Origin: an uncultured Lachnospiraceae bacterium
GTDB lineage: Bacteria > Bacillota > Clostridia > Lachnospirales > Lachnospiraceae
NCBI GenBank assembly: GCA_949840805.1
Contig: CATKXR010000054.1
Coordinates: forward strand, 1-34,691
Reading direction: 5' to 3'
DNA: 34,691 nt
The position numbers and the translations under genes were made by a program. Shown here one piece after another: positions 7,100-16,110 of the stretch (positions are counted from its first letter, which is position 1; every line of letters starts with the position of its first letter). The notes under the pieces are model-generated. The model was not told where the DNA came from. It saw nothing but the letters and a program-made list of their open reading frames with translations, and ran no database searches.

Positions 7100-8311
7100 A
7101 TGAGACAGAAAGGGCAAAGGAATTGGTTTGGCAGTATTCTGATAGCAGGACTTTTTGCGGCGGCAGTGATGAACGCTCCGGGTACAGGTCCCGATATGCC
7201 AAAGGAAGATCTAATCCTGCCGGAAACCGGATTAAAGGTGCCGGCCGACAGTCTGACGATAAAGAAAAGCGGGTTTTTATTGACAGAACTGATTTCCTCC
7301 GAAGTCACACAGTTGCGGTCTCCAGGGCAGGGAGGCAATGCATCCGGCCTGGCAAACGGACAGGAAGGGCAGGCATCGCCTATGAATTCCAACGGGAGCA
7401 GGGTAATTACGGCAGCTAAGGGAGGTGCGGGAGGTTCCATAGGTCCTTCCATTTACGGAAACATCGTAACGGAAGGGGAAAAAGGGGTGACTCCCCAGGA
7501 AGCCATATTAGGAGGAGCGACCCTGACTTTTTTCAGCTCCCGCTCTGATGGCCAGATGTTGTCAGCCATTTTACAGACAAGCCAGGGCAGCCTGATTGTG
7601 GTGGATGGCGGAACCGGAGATGACGGGGATTATCTCCGCAGCCAGATTCAGGCCAGAGGTTCGCATGTGGCTGCATGGCTTATTACTCATCCTCACGGCG
7701 ACCATGTAGGCGCCCTGTATAAGATTTTGCAGGATGAAGCCGCAGGAATCCGGTCAGGAATCCAGATTGACGGCATTTACTATTCCTTCGGCACACGGGA
7801 GTGGTATACGGAAAAAGACCCTTCGGAACAGTCTATGGCCCATGCGATGATCGGAAGCATATCCGGACTGCCGGAGACCATGCTGCATACGGTGACAAGG
7901 GGCCAGACGATCCAGGTTGACGATGTGACCATCCAGGTGATGAATGACCGGTATGAGACCGCGTCCGACAGAGGAAATAATGCCGGCATTGTGTACAAAG
8001 TATGGGCAGGCGGAAAATCGATCCTGTTCCTTGGCGATATGGCAAAAGAGGGAGGAGAGCGCCTTCTGGCAGAAAACGGTGCGGAGGGCCTGAAGGCAGA
8101 TATCGTCCAAATGGCTCACCACGGGCAGAACGGCGTGGGAGAGGATGTATATAAGGCGATCAATCCTGAAATCTGCGTATGGCCCACGCCAGGCTGGCTT
8201 TGGAACAGCGTGGGAGGGAACTTCCGCACGGCGGAGACAAAGGGCTGGCTGACACGTTTAAATGTACAAAGACATTATTGTACAAAAGACGGAGATCAGG
8301 TGATCCGATAA
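7100..8311 (+). CDS. Secreted or membrane-anchored MBL-fold hydrolase (ComEC-like C-terminal domain)
   Basis: About 403 residues. The N-terminus (RQKGQRNWFG, then about 17 hydrophobic residues) is a signal peptide or anchor, and a low-complexity Gly/Ser linker precedes the domain. The metallo-beta-lactamase fold starts near residue 145. THPHGDH (His197, His199, Asp201, His202) binds metal, FLGDMA gives Asp313, and MAHHGQNG gives His340/His341. VQMAHHG and ICVWPTPG resemble the ComEC/Rec2 C-terminal nuclease-like domain, here without the channel. The substrate is unknown; a phosphodiester is a guess. I prefer ATG 7100, behind AGAGAGG; in-frame ATGs at 7061 and 7079 have weaker sites. It stands alone, with a strong terminator after it. 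Confidence 0.8.
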   Translation: MRQKGQRNWFGSILIAGLFAAAVMNAPGTGPDMPKEDLILPETGLKVPADSLTIKKSGFLLTELISSEVTQLRSPGQGGNASGLANGQEGQASPMNSNGSRVITAAKGGAGGSIGPSIYGNIVTEGEKGVTPQEAILGGATLTFFSSRSDGQMLSAILQTSQGSLIVVDGGTGDDGDYLRSQIQARGSHVAAWLITHPHGDHVGALYKILQDEAAGIRSGIQIDGIYYSFGTREWYTEKDPSEQSMAHAMIGSISGLPETMLHTVTRGQTIQVDDVTIQVMNDRYETASDRGNNAGIVYKVWAGGKSILFLGDMAKEGGERLLAENGAEGLKADIVQMAHHGQNGVGEDVYKAINPEICVWPTPGWLWNSVGGNFRTAETKGWLTRLNVQRHYCTKDGDQVIR

Positions 8312-8323
8312 AGAATCTGAGGA

Positions 8324-8383
8324 TTGTATGGAAAAACCGGATATTACAGATTTTTATCCGGTTTTTTTCATACAATTTTTTTT
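8324..8383 (+). terminator. Rho-independent terminator after the MBL-fold gene
   Basis: A stem of about 19-20 pairs (8324-8343 with 8355-8375, one slip) holds AAAACCGGATA/TATCCGGTTTT and is followed by seven Ts at 8376-8383. It is 13 bases after the stop codon. Confidence 0.88.
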
Positions 8384-8575
8384 GTCTGTGCAGTTCTGAA
8401 AAAATGACAGATTGCGTCATGTGAATTCTTTATATGGACGATAAAATATACCGCATATTAATATCCAGATAACTTCTTGGCAAGTACAATTACAATGAGT
8501 GAATTTACTCCATATACAAGTTATTATCCTTGTTACGTTTGTTAAAATGAAAATAAATGGAGGGGATTTACGGTT

Positions 8576-8923
8576 ATGAAGAGTAATATCAGGAAGTTGC
8601 GGAAACAGCGGAATATTTCACAGAAAATTTTAGGGGAAGATATCGGGCTTTCTCAGCAGGCAGTAAGCAGAATGGAGAGGGACAGGAGCAAAATCCAGGT
8701 AGATGTTCTGATTCATCTGGCTGATTATTTTAATGTATCTACGGATTGCGTACTTGGATATTGTTCTAACAAAGCAGTGGAGAATCAGGCGGAGATGGCA
8801 TTGAAGCTGCAAGGGGCAACCAGCGAAGAAACCATAATGAACATCGACAACCTGGAACAGATGGATCGTGCGAAGAGACAGAAAATCTGGAATATTTTGG
8901 CTGAACTGAAGCGGTATCTCTGA
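8576..8923 (+). CDS. XRE (Cro/CI-type) transcriptional regulator
   Basis: A 115-residue protein whose first 60 residues form an HTH_3 domain: IRKLRKQRNISQKILGEDIG, then the recognition helix LSQQAVSRMERDRSK, then VDVLIHLADYFNVSTDCVLG. The rest (residues 65-115) is a helical tail with no sensor domain I recognise, perhaps for dimerisation. GGAGGGG lies about 10 bases before the ATG. It is monocistronic: the stop codon sits in the loop of its terminator. The target is unknown. The nearest genes point away or are on the opposite strand, so autoregulation or distant control is more likely than local operon control. Confidence 0.85.
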   Translation: MKSNIRKLRKQRNISQKILGEDIGLSQQAVSRMERDRSKIQVDVLIHLADYFNVSTDCVLGYCSNKAVENQAEMALKLQGATSEETIMNIDNLEQMDRAKRQKIWNILAELKRYL

Positions 8924-8941
8924 AAAGAGATACCGCTTTTA
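8909..8941 (+). terminator. Terminator overlapping the end of the XRE gene
   Basis: AAGCGGTATCTC (8909-8920) pairs perfectly with 8927-8938; the six-base loop contains the TGA stop codon. Only four Ts follow, so efficiency may be moderate. It also separates this gene from the convergent phospholipase C-like gene. Confidence 0.75.
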
Positions 8942-8951
8942 GAATCGGCGG

Positions 8952-9935
8952 TTAATCATCATTGACTGCCAATCCGCTGTGGTAAGAATAGGAACCCAGT
9001 TCATCTAAAAGCCGGCTTATATCGTCCGCCTGGGAAATCTGGGCGTGGTCGATGGCAGCATTAAGAATCGCATAAACATTACTGCATTTTAGCAGGGACT
9101 GACGGAACAAATCCGGGAAGGAAGCCTTGGAAGCAAGGCGGCGGTCCCAGGGATTGCACCAGGTTTCATGGTCTAAGTTCAGGCTTGCCCGGGGATCGGA
9201 AACCTGGTCTGTAACCAGCTTGGTGGAGGCCAGGGGGTTTTTCAGAAAAAGGTTTTCCACAAATGCAATACTGCTGCGTTTCCTCCCGGATGGGTCTGCC
9301 AGAGTCCGGCATCCGAACCGGATGGCAAGAATGGAACGGTGGACCATCGGCGGCGTTACCTGAAAGTTATTGTAGCAGGTGATGGGATAGTAGGTTTTGT
9401 TAATGCATTTTGATAAAAACCGCGAGATGAATTGAATCTCCATTCCGTTTAAACATATGGTTGCAGCCTGGTTGAACTGGGAAGGCTTCTTTTTTTTATA
9501 TTTTAATAAAAGGAGCGCGTCAATATCATTTTCCAACGCGGCATGCATGCCGTGAGCCTGGGCTGTGGGAGCTTTGGCATCGTAACCGATTCTTCCATAA
9601 ACATAGGGATGGCAGATGGAATCGCCTATATAGTGACAAAGATAACCACAGAAATAGGCGAGGCCTTCAGCGCGCTGCTGTTTGGATGGAATCTCTCCCA
9701 GGCTGTCCAGATAACAGGAGAAAAAGTCCCGGATATGATGTTCATGCATATAAGAACCTACATTCCGGTAATCCCGGTGCCGGATAATCGGGATATTGTA
9801 AAAAAAGATATCTGGACCCTGAAGGCCCAACTGGTAAAGCCAGCGGTATTTGGCAATCGTGTATTTTAACTGATTGCCCGGCATGTCGTTAAATGCTTTC
9901 ATTCCAAGGATGTAATGGGTAGTAAAGCCTGGCAT
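8952..9935 (-). CDS. Zinc-dependent phospholipase C family protein
   Basis: A 327-residue protein of the Zn_dep_PLPC type (phospholipase C / S1-P1 nuclease-like fold). Probable zinc ligands are seen in MPGFTTHYILG (His7), LGLQGPDIFFY, MHEHHIRDFF, GYLCHYIGDSICHPYVYG and the downstream HAALENDIDALLL. There is no obvious signal peptide, unlike secreted alpha-toxin-type enzymes, so it is probably cytoplasmic, as is common for this group in Clostridia. Substrate and physiological role are not known. The ATG at 9935 is preceded by an AAAGAGAA site and the promoter at 9993-10021. Confidence 0.8.
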   Translation of the reverse strand: MPGFTTHYILGMKAFNDMPGNQLKYTIAKYRWLYQLGLQGPDIFFYNIPIIRHRDYRNVGSYMHEHHIRDFFSCYLDSLGEIPSKQQRAEGLAYFCGYLCHYIGDSICHPYVYGRIGYDAKAPTAQAHGMHAALENDIDALLLLKYKKKKPSQFNQAATICLNGMEIQFISRFLSKCINKTYYPITCYNNFQVTPPMVHRSILAIRFGCRTLADPSGRKRSSIAFVENLFLKNPLASTKLVTDQVSDPRASLNLDHETWCNPWDRRLASKASFPDLFRQSLLKCSNVYAILNAAIDHAQISQADDISRLLDELGSYSYHSGLAVNDD

Positions 9936-9992
9936 GGTAAATTCTCTTTTCTTTTTTTATCGTATAATCCAGTAACGGCTCGGATCATTTTA

Positions 9993-10021
9993 AGTATATC
10001 ACATATGGGGAAAAAATGCGA
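9993..10021 (-). promoter_or_regulatory. Promoter of the phospholipase C-like gene
   Basis: Reverse-strand TCGCAT (10021-10016) and TATACT (9998-9993) are 17 bases apart, with a T-run followed by CCCCAT in the spacer. The element is nearly the same as the BCCT promoter at 6942-6970. Confidence 0.55.
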
Positions 10022-10033
10022 GAGGCGGTTTTA

Positions 10034-11428
10034 TCAGTTGGCAGGTGATTTTTGGTTTGGAAAATTTACTTTTCGGGACAGCCAGAGAACGGCCAGAAGA
10101 TTCGGATATACCATCAGCCCGTTCCATAAGTCGGAGATCATCCAGACAATCTCAAGGCGGCATACGCTTCCGATAAATACGGCTGTCAGATACAGAATCC
10201 AATACAGGCGGTTTTCCGATTCCGGGGAAAGCATAAAATGGTTTCCTCTCTTTAAGCATCCTGTAAAATAGGTAAATGTTTGTTTCCCCAGATAATACCA
10301 GGCGATGATTGTGGCAAAGGCGAACACTGCCATAGCCCCGGACACCAGTATTTTTCCCAGGATTCCCAGCCGTGCGGAAAAACAAACGGCGGTCAGCTCC
10401 GCTCCGTTGCTGCCGGATAAGACAATGTTTTTTCCGGTATTGCCATATCCAATACAAAGTATGACGAGCGCGGTTAAGGTACAGATGACAACCGTGTCAA
10501 AAAACACTTCAAACATTGCCCACATGCCCTGTTGCTGCGGAGTGGTGTCTTCCGCAGCCCCATGCAGCACGGCCAGGCTGCCAAGTCCGGCCTCATTGGA
10601 AAATACTCCCCGGGATAAGCCATACCGGACGCTGCGGCTTAAAAGAAAGCCGGATATTCCTCCGCCAACAGCCCGAGGGTGAAAGGCATCCTTGAATATC
10701 ATGGCAAAGACTTCCGGGATAACGTCAAAACAGGAAAGGATCACAATCAGGGAAAAGAAAATGTAGATTCCTGCAGAAATGGGCATCAGACGCTCAGACA
10801 CCTTGGAAATCCGCCGGATTCCGCCCAGAATGACGGCGCCTGTCAGCCCCGTGACGAGCGCTCCGCTGATCCAGGGAGGAAGGCCCGCCCCAAACTGGAG
10901 AGTTTCACTGATGGAATTAGATTGCACCATGCTTCCCATTCCCAAAGAGGATAAGACGGCAAACAAGGCATACAGGTATCCCAGTGCGGGCGCCTGCAGT
11001 CCACGTGCCATATACACCATAGGACCACACATCCATTCACCGTCTTCTTTGCGGTAACGGTATACCTGTCCCAGATAGGTCTCCGCATAGGCGGTCATCA
11101 TTCCTGTTATGGAAGAGAGCCACATCCAAAACAGGGATCCCGGGCCTCCTGCTGTCAGCGCCGTGGCTACGCCCACAATGTTTCCTGTGCCGATGGTGGC
11201 GGCAAGAGCCGTGCAGGCCGACTGGAAACGGGTAATCCTTTTTGTGTCATCATGTGCCTGTGTTTCTGATTTCAGGATGCTTCCGGCGGTTTCTCCCCAC
11301 CATTTTCCAAATTCCAGAAACTGGAAAAATCCGGATTTTAATGTAAACCAGATTCCTGTTCCCAAAAGCAATATCAGAGTCCATGGCCCCCATACAAGAA
11401 AATGAAGTGTTTCTATTGACGTTTTCAT
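10034..11428 (-). CDS. AGCS family alanine/glycine:cation symporter
   Basis: A 464-residue polytopic membrane protein. ATIGTGNIVGVATAL (77-91), WMWLSSITGMMTAYAE (101-116) and SNEAGLGS (277-284) are the AGCS signatures around the substrate and Na+ site. Members import alanine or glycine with Na+ or H+; the exact amino acid cannot be read from the sequence. The start at 11428 has an AGGTGG-like site. The gene is divergent from the cation exchanger, and the gap holds the riboswitch of that gene. I could not define a convincing promoter for the symporter itself. Confidence 0.9.
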   Translation of the reverse strand: MKTSIETLHFLVWGPWTLILLLGTGIWFTLKSGFFQFLEFGKWWGETAGSILKSETQAHDDTKRITRFQSACTALAATIGTGNIVGVATALTAGGPGSLFWMWLSSITGMMTAYAETYLGQVYRYRKEDGEWMCGPMVYMARGLQAPALGYLYALFAVLSSLGMGSMVQSNSISETLQFGAGLPPWISGALVTGLTGAVILGGIRRISKVSERLMPISAGIYIFFSLIVILSCFDVIPEVFAMIFKDAFHPRAVGGGISGFLLSRSVRYGLSRGVFSNEAGLGSLAVLHGAAEDTTPQQQGMWAMFEVFFDTVVICTLTALVILCIGYGNTGKNIVLSGSNGAELTAVCFSARLGILGKILVSGAMAVFAFATIIAWYYLGKQTFTYFTGCLKRGNHFMLSPESENRLYWILYLTAVFIGSVCRLEIVWMISDLWNGLMVYPNLLAVLWLSRKVNFPNQKSPAN

Positions 11429-11554
11429 GCGAAATCCACCTGGATCTTTTTATCTCTATTTTATGAACGGACGCAGACGGTCTATGCACGGTTCTCCGGG
11501 AGTGTGAGGAGTGTTGTTAAAAGGGAATTTCAGGCCATGTTAAATTTTTTTGCC

Positions 11555-11583
11555 TTGACAAGTGCGGGGAAAATGAATATACT
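11555..11583 (+). promoter_or_regulatory. Sigma-A promoter of the riboswitch-controlled exchanger
   Basis: A perfect TTGACA (11555-11560) and TATACT (11578-11583) are separated by 17 bases. Transcription should begin near 11590, exactly where the yybP-ykoY-like aptamer begins. Confidence 0.85.
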
Positions 11584-11589
11584 GAAAAT

Positions 11590-11769
11590 AAATGAGAGGG
11601 AGTAGCTTGCACCCAAAAGCCGCGTTTTCCAAGCGTTTCATAACCGGCAGACAGGTGTTATGCGATATCGTCATCACGGTGAGTTATTTGGGGAGAATGC
11701 CAGCGGAAAAAGGCAGGCAGGGATCCGAGTAAGAGCAGCCCGGTACGCATATAATAAGCAAGACTTTTG
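11590..11769 (+). promoter_or_regulatory. yybP-ykoY (Mn2+) riboswitch aptamer
   Basis: The conserved landmarks appear in order. GAGGGAGTAGC (11596-11606) matches the GGGGAGUAGC loop. TCATCACGGTGAG lies in the middle (near 11670-11682). GCAAGACTTTT (11758-11768) matches the conserved 3' GCAAGACCUU segment. The 5' AGAG and 3' CTTT sides can close the P1 stem. The class senses Mn2+. The 3' segment is also the left arm of the terminator at 11756-11806, so metal binding should favour read-through (an ON switch). Recognition is by motif, not by a covariance model. Confidence 0.8.
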
Positions 11770-11806
11770 TTGTATCTTTGTGGTACAGCAAAAGTCTTGC
11801 TTTTTT
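11756..11806 (+). terminator. Riboswitch expression-platform terminator
   Basis: A stem of about 19 pairs (11756-11774 with 11784-11802) has a nine-base loop and is followed by a run of Ts to 11806. Its left arm contains the aptamer's conserved GCAAGACTTTT, so the two structures exclude each other. The exchanger gene starts about 85 bases later. Confidence 0.9.
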
Positions 11807-11890
11807 GTATATGGCAGAAATCCTGTAAAAGCAAAGATATCTGGCGTGCCACATCTGAAATGCCGCAAAAAGAGGAAGAGAGGGAAAACA

Positions 11891-12814
11891 ATGAATGTAA
11901 TGGTGTATGTAATGTTGGTAGTGGGGTTTGTGCTTCTGATCAAAGGAGCGGATTATTTTGTGGAGGCAAGCTCATCGGTTGCAAGGATGCTGCGTATACC
12001 CAGCATTATTATCGGTTTGACGATCGTTGCATTCGGAACCAGCGCGCCGGAGCTGGCAGTCAGTACAACGGCTTCCCTGGCAGGAAATAACGAAATTGCC
12101 GTGGGAAATGTGATCGGCTCTAATATTTTCAATCTTTTGGTGGTGCTGGGAGCCTGCGGTACGATTCATTCATTTAAGGTTCGTCTTCGCTGGGATTTTA
12201 TTGCGTCAATCGCAACAGGGGTGATTCTGTTTCTGATGATTTTCCGGGACCGGTTTTTGAGCCGGACAGAGGCATTTATCCTTTTGGGGCTGTTTGCCGT
12301 ATTTATGATCCTGACGGTGCGGGACGCGCTGATCAACCGGATCCAGGCTGAGGAAACTGCAGACACCCTGCCGCCTGCCCGCTGCCTGATTTATATTATC
12401 GGAGGTATGGCGGCCATCGTGTGGGGCGGTGATCTGGTAGTAAACTGTGCCAGCGAGATTGCCCTGGCATTTGGATTGAGTCAGACGCTGGTAGGGCTGA
12501 CTGTGGTGGCATTGGGGACTTCCCTGCCGGAACTGGTGACTTCTGTGGTTGCCTCCAGAAAGGGAGAGAACGGGCTTGCGCTGGGAAATGTGATCGGCTC
12601 TAATATTTTTAATATTTTGATGGTTCTTGCCGTTTCGGCGGCAGTGAAGCCGATCGCGGTAAATTCCTTTGCGGTAATCGACGCCGTCTGTCTGGTGGCG
12701 TTCAGCCTGGCTACATTAGTCATGTGCCGCAGCAAGGAGCGTTTAAGCCGGGTGGAAGGCCTGGCTATGCTGGGGATGTATGCCGTTTATCTGGTATATA
12801 TCTGTATACGTTGA
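11891..12814 (+). CDS. CaCA family cation exchanger (YrbG-like), probable Mn2+/Ca2+ efflux
   Basis: A 307-residue membrane protein with the internal duplication of the calcium/cation antiporter family. The first alpha repeat has GTSAPE (49-54) and GNVIGSNIFN (72-81). The second has GTSLPE (209-214) and another GNVIGSNIFN. Such proteins export Ca2+ or other divalent cations in exchange for Na+ or H+. The Mn2+ riboswitch upstream suggests manganese export here (inference). The start is ATG 11891, behind GAGAGGG; the frame is open further upstream but only through the riboswitch, which is not coding. A hairpin follows the gene. Confidence 0.9.
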   Translation: MNVMVYVMLVVGFVLLIKGADYFVEASSSVARMLRIPSIIIGLTIVAFGTSAPELAVSTTASLAGNNEIAVGNVIGSNIFNLLVVLGACGTIHSFKVRLRWDFIASIATGVILFLMIFRDRFLSRTEAFILLGLFAVFMILTVRDALINRIQAEETADTLPPARCLIYIIGGMAAIVWGGDLVVNCASEIALAFGLSQTLVGLTVVALGTSLPELVTSVVASRKGENGLALGNVIGSNIFNILMVLAVSAAVKPIAVNSFAVIDAVCLVAFSLATLVMCRSKERLSRVEGLAMLGMYAVYLVYICIR

Positions 12815-12847
12815 TACAAAATGGGAACAAAAAGAAGAAAGGATGAC

Positions 12848-12894
12848 AGCAGAAAAGGCCTCTTCGTCACGGGAGGCCTTTTCTGCTACAGTTT
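12848..12894 (+). terminator. Terminator after the cation exchanger
   Basis: AGCAGAAAAGGCCTC (12848-12862) pairs perfectly over 15 bases with 12873-12887. The downstream sequence is ACAGTTTT, a short T-run. It is 33 bases after the stop codon. Confidence 0.75.
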
Positions 12895-13164
12895 TATAAG
12901 AGGTTAAAAAGGGAGGAGAGCTGATAGTCCTGTATCAGCTCGAGTATTATGAAAAAAATCTTATAAGCATATCATATATACGGCATTGATGGTTGCTTAC
13001 AAGACATAGTATAAGCAGAAAACATGAAGAAATCGTGATGTTTGTGTAAAAGGTTTTTGAATGAATTGTGAACGAAAAATGAACAGAAACGCATAGAATA
13101 ACTTCAGGTTATGCAATGAATTCCAATCTCGTATATATTTTCTAAATAAATTCCTAATCAAATG
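12895..13164. other. Non-coding gap with one strong hairpin
   Basis: No convincing gene is present on either strand. GAGCTGATA (12918-12926) pairs perfectly with 12933-12941 around a six-base loop and is preceded by GGGAGGAGAG; its role is unknown. Further on, GAAC occurs twice 11 bases apart near 13068-13083, and the remainder is AT-rich. I see no T-box sequence (no AGGGTGGNACCGCG) before leuB. Confidence 0.5.
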
Positions 13165-13193
13165 TTGAAAAATGAAAGCAAATGCGATAATAT
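13165..13193 (+). promoter_or_regulatory. Promoter of the leuB-ilvDB operon
   Basis: TTGAAA (13165-13170) and TAATAT (13188-13193) are 17 bases apart. The predicted transcript start is near 13200, which leaves a leader of only about 38 bases before leuB and no room for an attenuator. Confidence 0.75.
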
Positions 13194-13237
13194 GATAGGA
13201 AACGCAGAAATTGAGAAGAAAAAAGAGGTGGCAGGCA

Positions 13238-14320
13238 ATGGATTGCAGGATAGTAACGATTCCGGGGGACGGGATTGGGCCGGAGATCGTCCGGGAAGCA
13301 TGCAAGGTATTGGATAAAACAGCACAGGTTTACGGACATTCTTTCCAGTATACAGAAGTGCTGATGGGAGGATGTTCCATTGACGCGCATGGAGTTCCTC
13401 TGACAGAAGAAGCTCTTGAGACGGCCAGGCAGAGCGATGCGGTATTGTTAGGAGCAGTGGGGGGGAATGTAGGCAATTCCCGGTGGTATGATGTGGCGCC
13501 GGGGCTGCGGCCGGAGGCAGGCCTTTTGGCTATACGCAAAGGACTTAACCTGTTTGCCAACATCCGTCCGGCATATCTGTATCAGGATCTGGCGGAGGCG
13601 TGTCCTTTGAAGAAGGAGATCATCGGCGATGGATTTGATATGGTGATTATGCGGGAACTGACAGGCGGGCTCTATTTTGGAGAACGGCATACGGAAGAAG
13701 TGGACGGAGTGCTTCAGGCCACGGACACCCTTACATATAATGAAAATGAGATTCGCCGGATCGCCGTGAAGGCTTTCGATATTGCGAGGAAACGGAGAAA
13801 GTTTGTGATCAGTGTGGACAAGGCCAATGTATTGGATTCCTCCAGGCTGTGGCGCAAGGTGGTGGAAGAAGTGGCAAAGGATTATCCCGACGTGAGGCTG
13901 GAGCATATGCTGGTAGACAACTGTGCCATGCAGCTTGTGATGAATCCCGGTCAGTTTGATGTGGTGCTGACAGAGAATATGTTCGGAGATATCTTGTCAG
14001 ATGAGGCCAGTATGATTACGGGTTCCATAGGAATGCTGTCGTCTGCAAGCCTGAACGAGGGGAAATTTGGCATGTATGAGCCCAGCCATGGTTCCGCGCC
14101 GGATATAGCAGGCAGGGATATCGCCAACCCGATTGCTACGATCCTTTCAGCGGCCATGATGCTTCGGTATTCATTTGACCTGGATAAAGAGGCGGAGGCC
14201 ATCGAAAAAGCAGTCCGAAAGGTGCTGGCAGAGGGATGGCGCACATCTGATATTATGGCAGAAGGCTGCAAAAAAGTGGGGACTGCTCAGATGGGCGACC
14301 TGATCGCGGCGCAGATCTGA
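13238..14320 (+). CDS. leuB: 3-isopropylmalate dehydrogenase
   Basis: LeuB oxidises and decarboxylates 3-isopropylmalate with NAD+ in leucine synthesis. The 360-residue protein has [11 protein letters not shown] at the N-terminus, [12 protein letters not shown], a substrate-binding [32 protein letters not shown], the metal-site region [12 protein letters not shown] followed by [14 protein letters not shown], and the NAD-specific [15 protein letters not shown] chose ATG 13238, preceded by GAGGTGG, over the ATG nine codons earlier that lacks a ribosome binding site. leuA, leuC and leuD are not in the window, so the leucine pathway must be completed elsewhere. It begins a run of biosynthesis genes. 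Confidence 0.95.
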   Translation: MDCRIVTIPGDGIGPEIVREACKVLDKTAQVYGHSFQYTEVLMGGCSIDAHGVPLTEEALETARQSDAVLLGAVGGNVGNSRWYDVAPGLRPEAGLLAIRKGLNLFANIRPAYLYQDLAEACPLKKEIIGDGFDMVIMRELTGGLYFGERHTEEVDGVLQATDTLTYNENEIRRIAVKAFDIARKRRKFVISVDKANVLDSSRLWRKVVEEVAKDYPDVRLEHMLVDNCAMQLVMNPGQFDVVLTENMFGDILSDEASMITGSIGMLSSASLNEGKFGMYEPSHGSAPDIAGRDIANPIATILSAAMMLRYSFDLDKEAEAIEKAVRKVLAEGWRTSDIMAEGCKKVGTAQMGDLIAAQI

Positions 14321-14388
14321 CAGGATTTTAAGATTCATACCAGCCAATATACTTATAGTTTAATTTAAATGAAAAAAGGAGAGCTTAT

Positions 14389-16050
14389 ATGAGAAGCGAT
14401 AATGCAAAATCGGGAATACAGCAGGCACCGGCGCGATCTCTGTTCCGTGCTCTGGGATACACGGAGGAGGAGCTGGCAAGGCCGCTTATCGGCGTGGTCA
14501 GTTCTTATAATGAGATCGTTCCGGGACATATGAATCTGGATAAGATCGTGGAAGCGGTAAAGCAGGGAGTGGCAATGGCAGGCGGAACCCCTATTGTATT
14601 TCCGGCCATTGCAGTTTGCGATGGGATTGCCATGGGACATATCGGGATGAAATATTCCCTGGTGACAAGAGATCTGATTGCAGACTCTACAGAATGTATG
14701 GCGCTGGCCCATCAGTTTGACGGCCTGGTGATGGTGCCTAACTGTGATAAGAATGTGCCGGGGCTATTGATGGCAGCGGCCCGTCTGAATATTCCCGCCG
14801 TATTTGTCAGCGGAGGCCCCATGCTGGCAGGCCGGGTGAAGGGCGAGAAAAAGAGCCTTTCCAGTATGTTTGAGGCAGTGGGCGCTTATGCGGCGGGAAC
14901 CATGACAGAAGAGGATGTGGAGGATTTTGCCGATAAGGTATGCCCTACCTGCGGTTCTTGTTCCGGTATGTATACGGCGAACAGTATGAACTGCCTGACA
15001 GAAGTGCTCGGTATGGGGCTTAGGGGGAACGGAACCATTCCGGCAGTCTACTCAGAGCGGATCCGTCTGGCCAAGCATGCCGGTATGGCGGTGATGGAGA
15101 TGGTGGAGAAGAATATCTGTCCGAAGGATATCATGACAGAGGCGGCTTTCAGGAATGCATTGACCATGGATATGGCTTTGGGCTGCAGTACGAACAGCAT
15201 GCTGCATCTTCCTGCCATTGCCCATGAGGCCGGGGTGGAACTGAATGTGGATATTGCCAACGAGATCAGCGCAAAGACTCCGAACCTGTGCCATCTGGCT
15301 CCCGCAGGGCCTACTTATATGGAAGACTTAAATGAGGCCGGCGGTGTTTATGCAGTGATGAATGAGATCAGCAAACTGGGGCTTTTGAACCTGGATTGTA
15401 TGACTGTCACCGGAAAGACCGTAGGCGAAAATATTAAAGGCTGTGTAAACAAGAATCCCCAGGTTATCCGCACCGTGGAGAACCCCTATTCCGCCACCGG
15501 CGGGATTGCCGTGCTGCGGGGCAATTTAGCGCCGGATTCCTGCGTGGTCAAACGTTCTGCCGTGGTGCCGGAGATGCTTCAGCATGAAGGCCCGGCGAGG
15601 GTATTTGACAGCGAAGAAGATGCTATCGCTGCCATAAAGGGAGGAAAGATTGTAGCAGGTGACGTGGTGGTGATCCGCTATGAAGGGCCAAAAGGCGGGC
15701 CGGGCATGAGAGAGATGCTGAACCCCACTTCCGCCATTGCAGGAATGGGACTGGGGGCATCTGTGGCGCTGATCACGGACGGACGTTTCAGCGGGGCATC
15801 CCGCGGCGCTTCTATCGGCCATGTGTGTCCGGAGGCGGCGGCCGGCGGCCCGATCGGCTTAGTGCAGGAAGGCGACATTATTTCCATAGACATTAATGCC
15901 AACACCATTAACATGAAAGTGTCCGACCAGGAACTGGCGAAACGCCGTGAGGGATGGATCCCGAAGAAAAAAGAGGTTTCCGGTTATTTGAAACGTTATG
16001 CCGAACAAGTGACCAGCGCCGATAAAGGCGCGGTCCTTAAAGGAAATTAA
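14389..16050 (+). CDS. ilvD: Dihydroxy-acid dehydratase
   Basis: IlvD dehydrates 2,3-dihydroxy-isovalerate and its homologue to 2-oxo acids, the third common step to valine, leucine and isoleucine. The 553-residue protein carries an Fe-S cluster. Likely ligands are Cys119 in NCDK and cysteines of CPTCGSCSG (185-193). The VPGH sequence near residue 46 resembles the E. coli-type enzyme rather than the PCN type with a [2Fe-2S] cluster. LVPNCDK-like and [19 protein letters not shown] blocks are intact. AAAGGAGAG lies seven to eight bases before the ATG. It lies 68 bases after leuB. Confidence 0.96.
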   Translation: MRSDNAKSGIQQAPARSLFRALGYTEEELARPLIGVVSSYNEIVPGHMNLDKIVEAVKQGVAMAGGTPIVFPAIAVCDGIAMGHIGMKYSLVTRDLIADSTECMALAHQFDGLVMVPNCDKNVPGLLMAAARLNIPAVFVSGGPMLAGRVKGEKKSLSSMFEAVGAYAAGTMTEEDVEDFADKVCPTCGSCSGMYTANSMNCLTEVLGMGLRGNGTIPAVYSERIRLAKHAGMAVMEMVEKNICPKDIMTEAAFRNALTMDMALGCSTNSMLHLPAIAHEAGVELNVDIANEISAKTPNLCHLAPAGPTYMEDLNEAGGVYAVMNEISKLGLLNLDCMTVTGKTVGENIKGCVNKNPQVIRTVENPYSATGGIAVLRGNLAPDSCVVKRSAVVPEMLQHEGPARVFDSEEDAIAAIKGGKIVAGDVVVIRYEGPKGGPGMREMLNPTSAIAGMGLGASVALITDGRFSGASRGASIGHVCPEAAAGGPIGLVQEGDIISIDINANTINMKVSDQELAKRREGWIPKKKEVSGYLKRYAEQVTSADKGAVLKGN

Positions 16051-16110
16051 TAAAATGGATTTACGGCCCCATGCCAATACAGAGAACAACATAGAAAAGG
16101 AGTTTTCATA

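Noticed and set aside
11660..11890. Upstream extension of the cation exchanger frame starting MRYRHHGELFG.
   Set aside because: It translates through the riboswitch aptamer and terminator. The family N-terminus begins at ATG 11891.
13000..13237. T-box or leader-peptide attenuator before leuB.
   Set aside because: There is no AGGGTGGNACCGCG sequence, no Leu/Val/Ile codon run and no terminator. The promoter at 13165-13193 leaves only a short leader.
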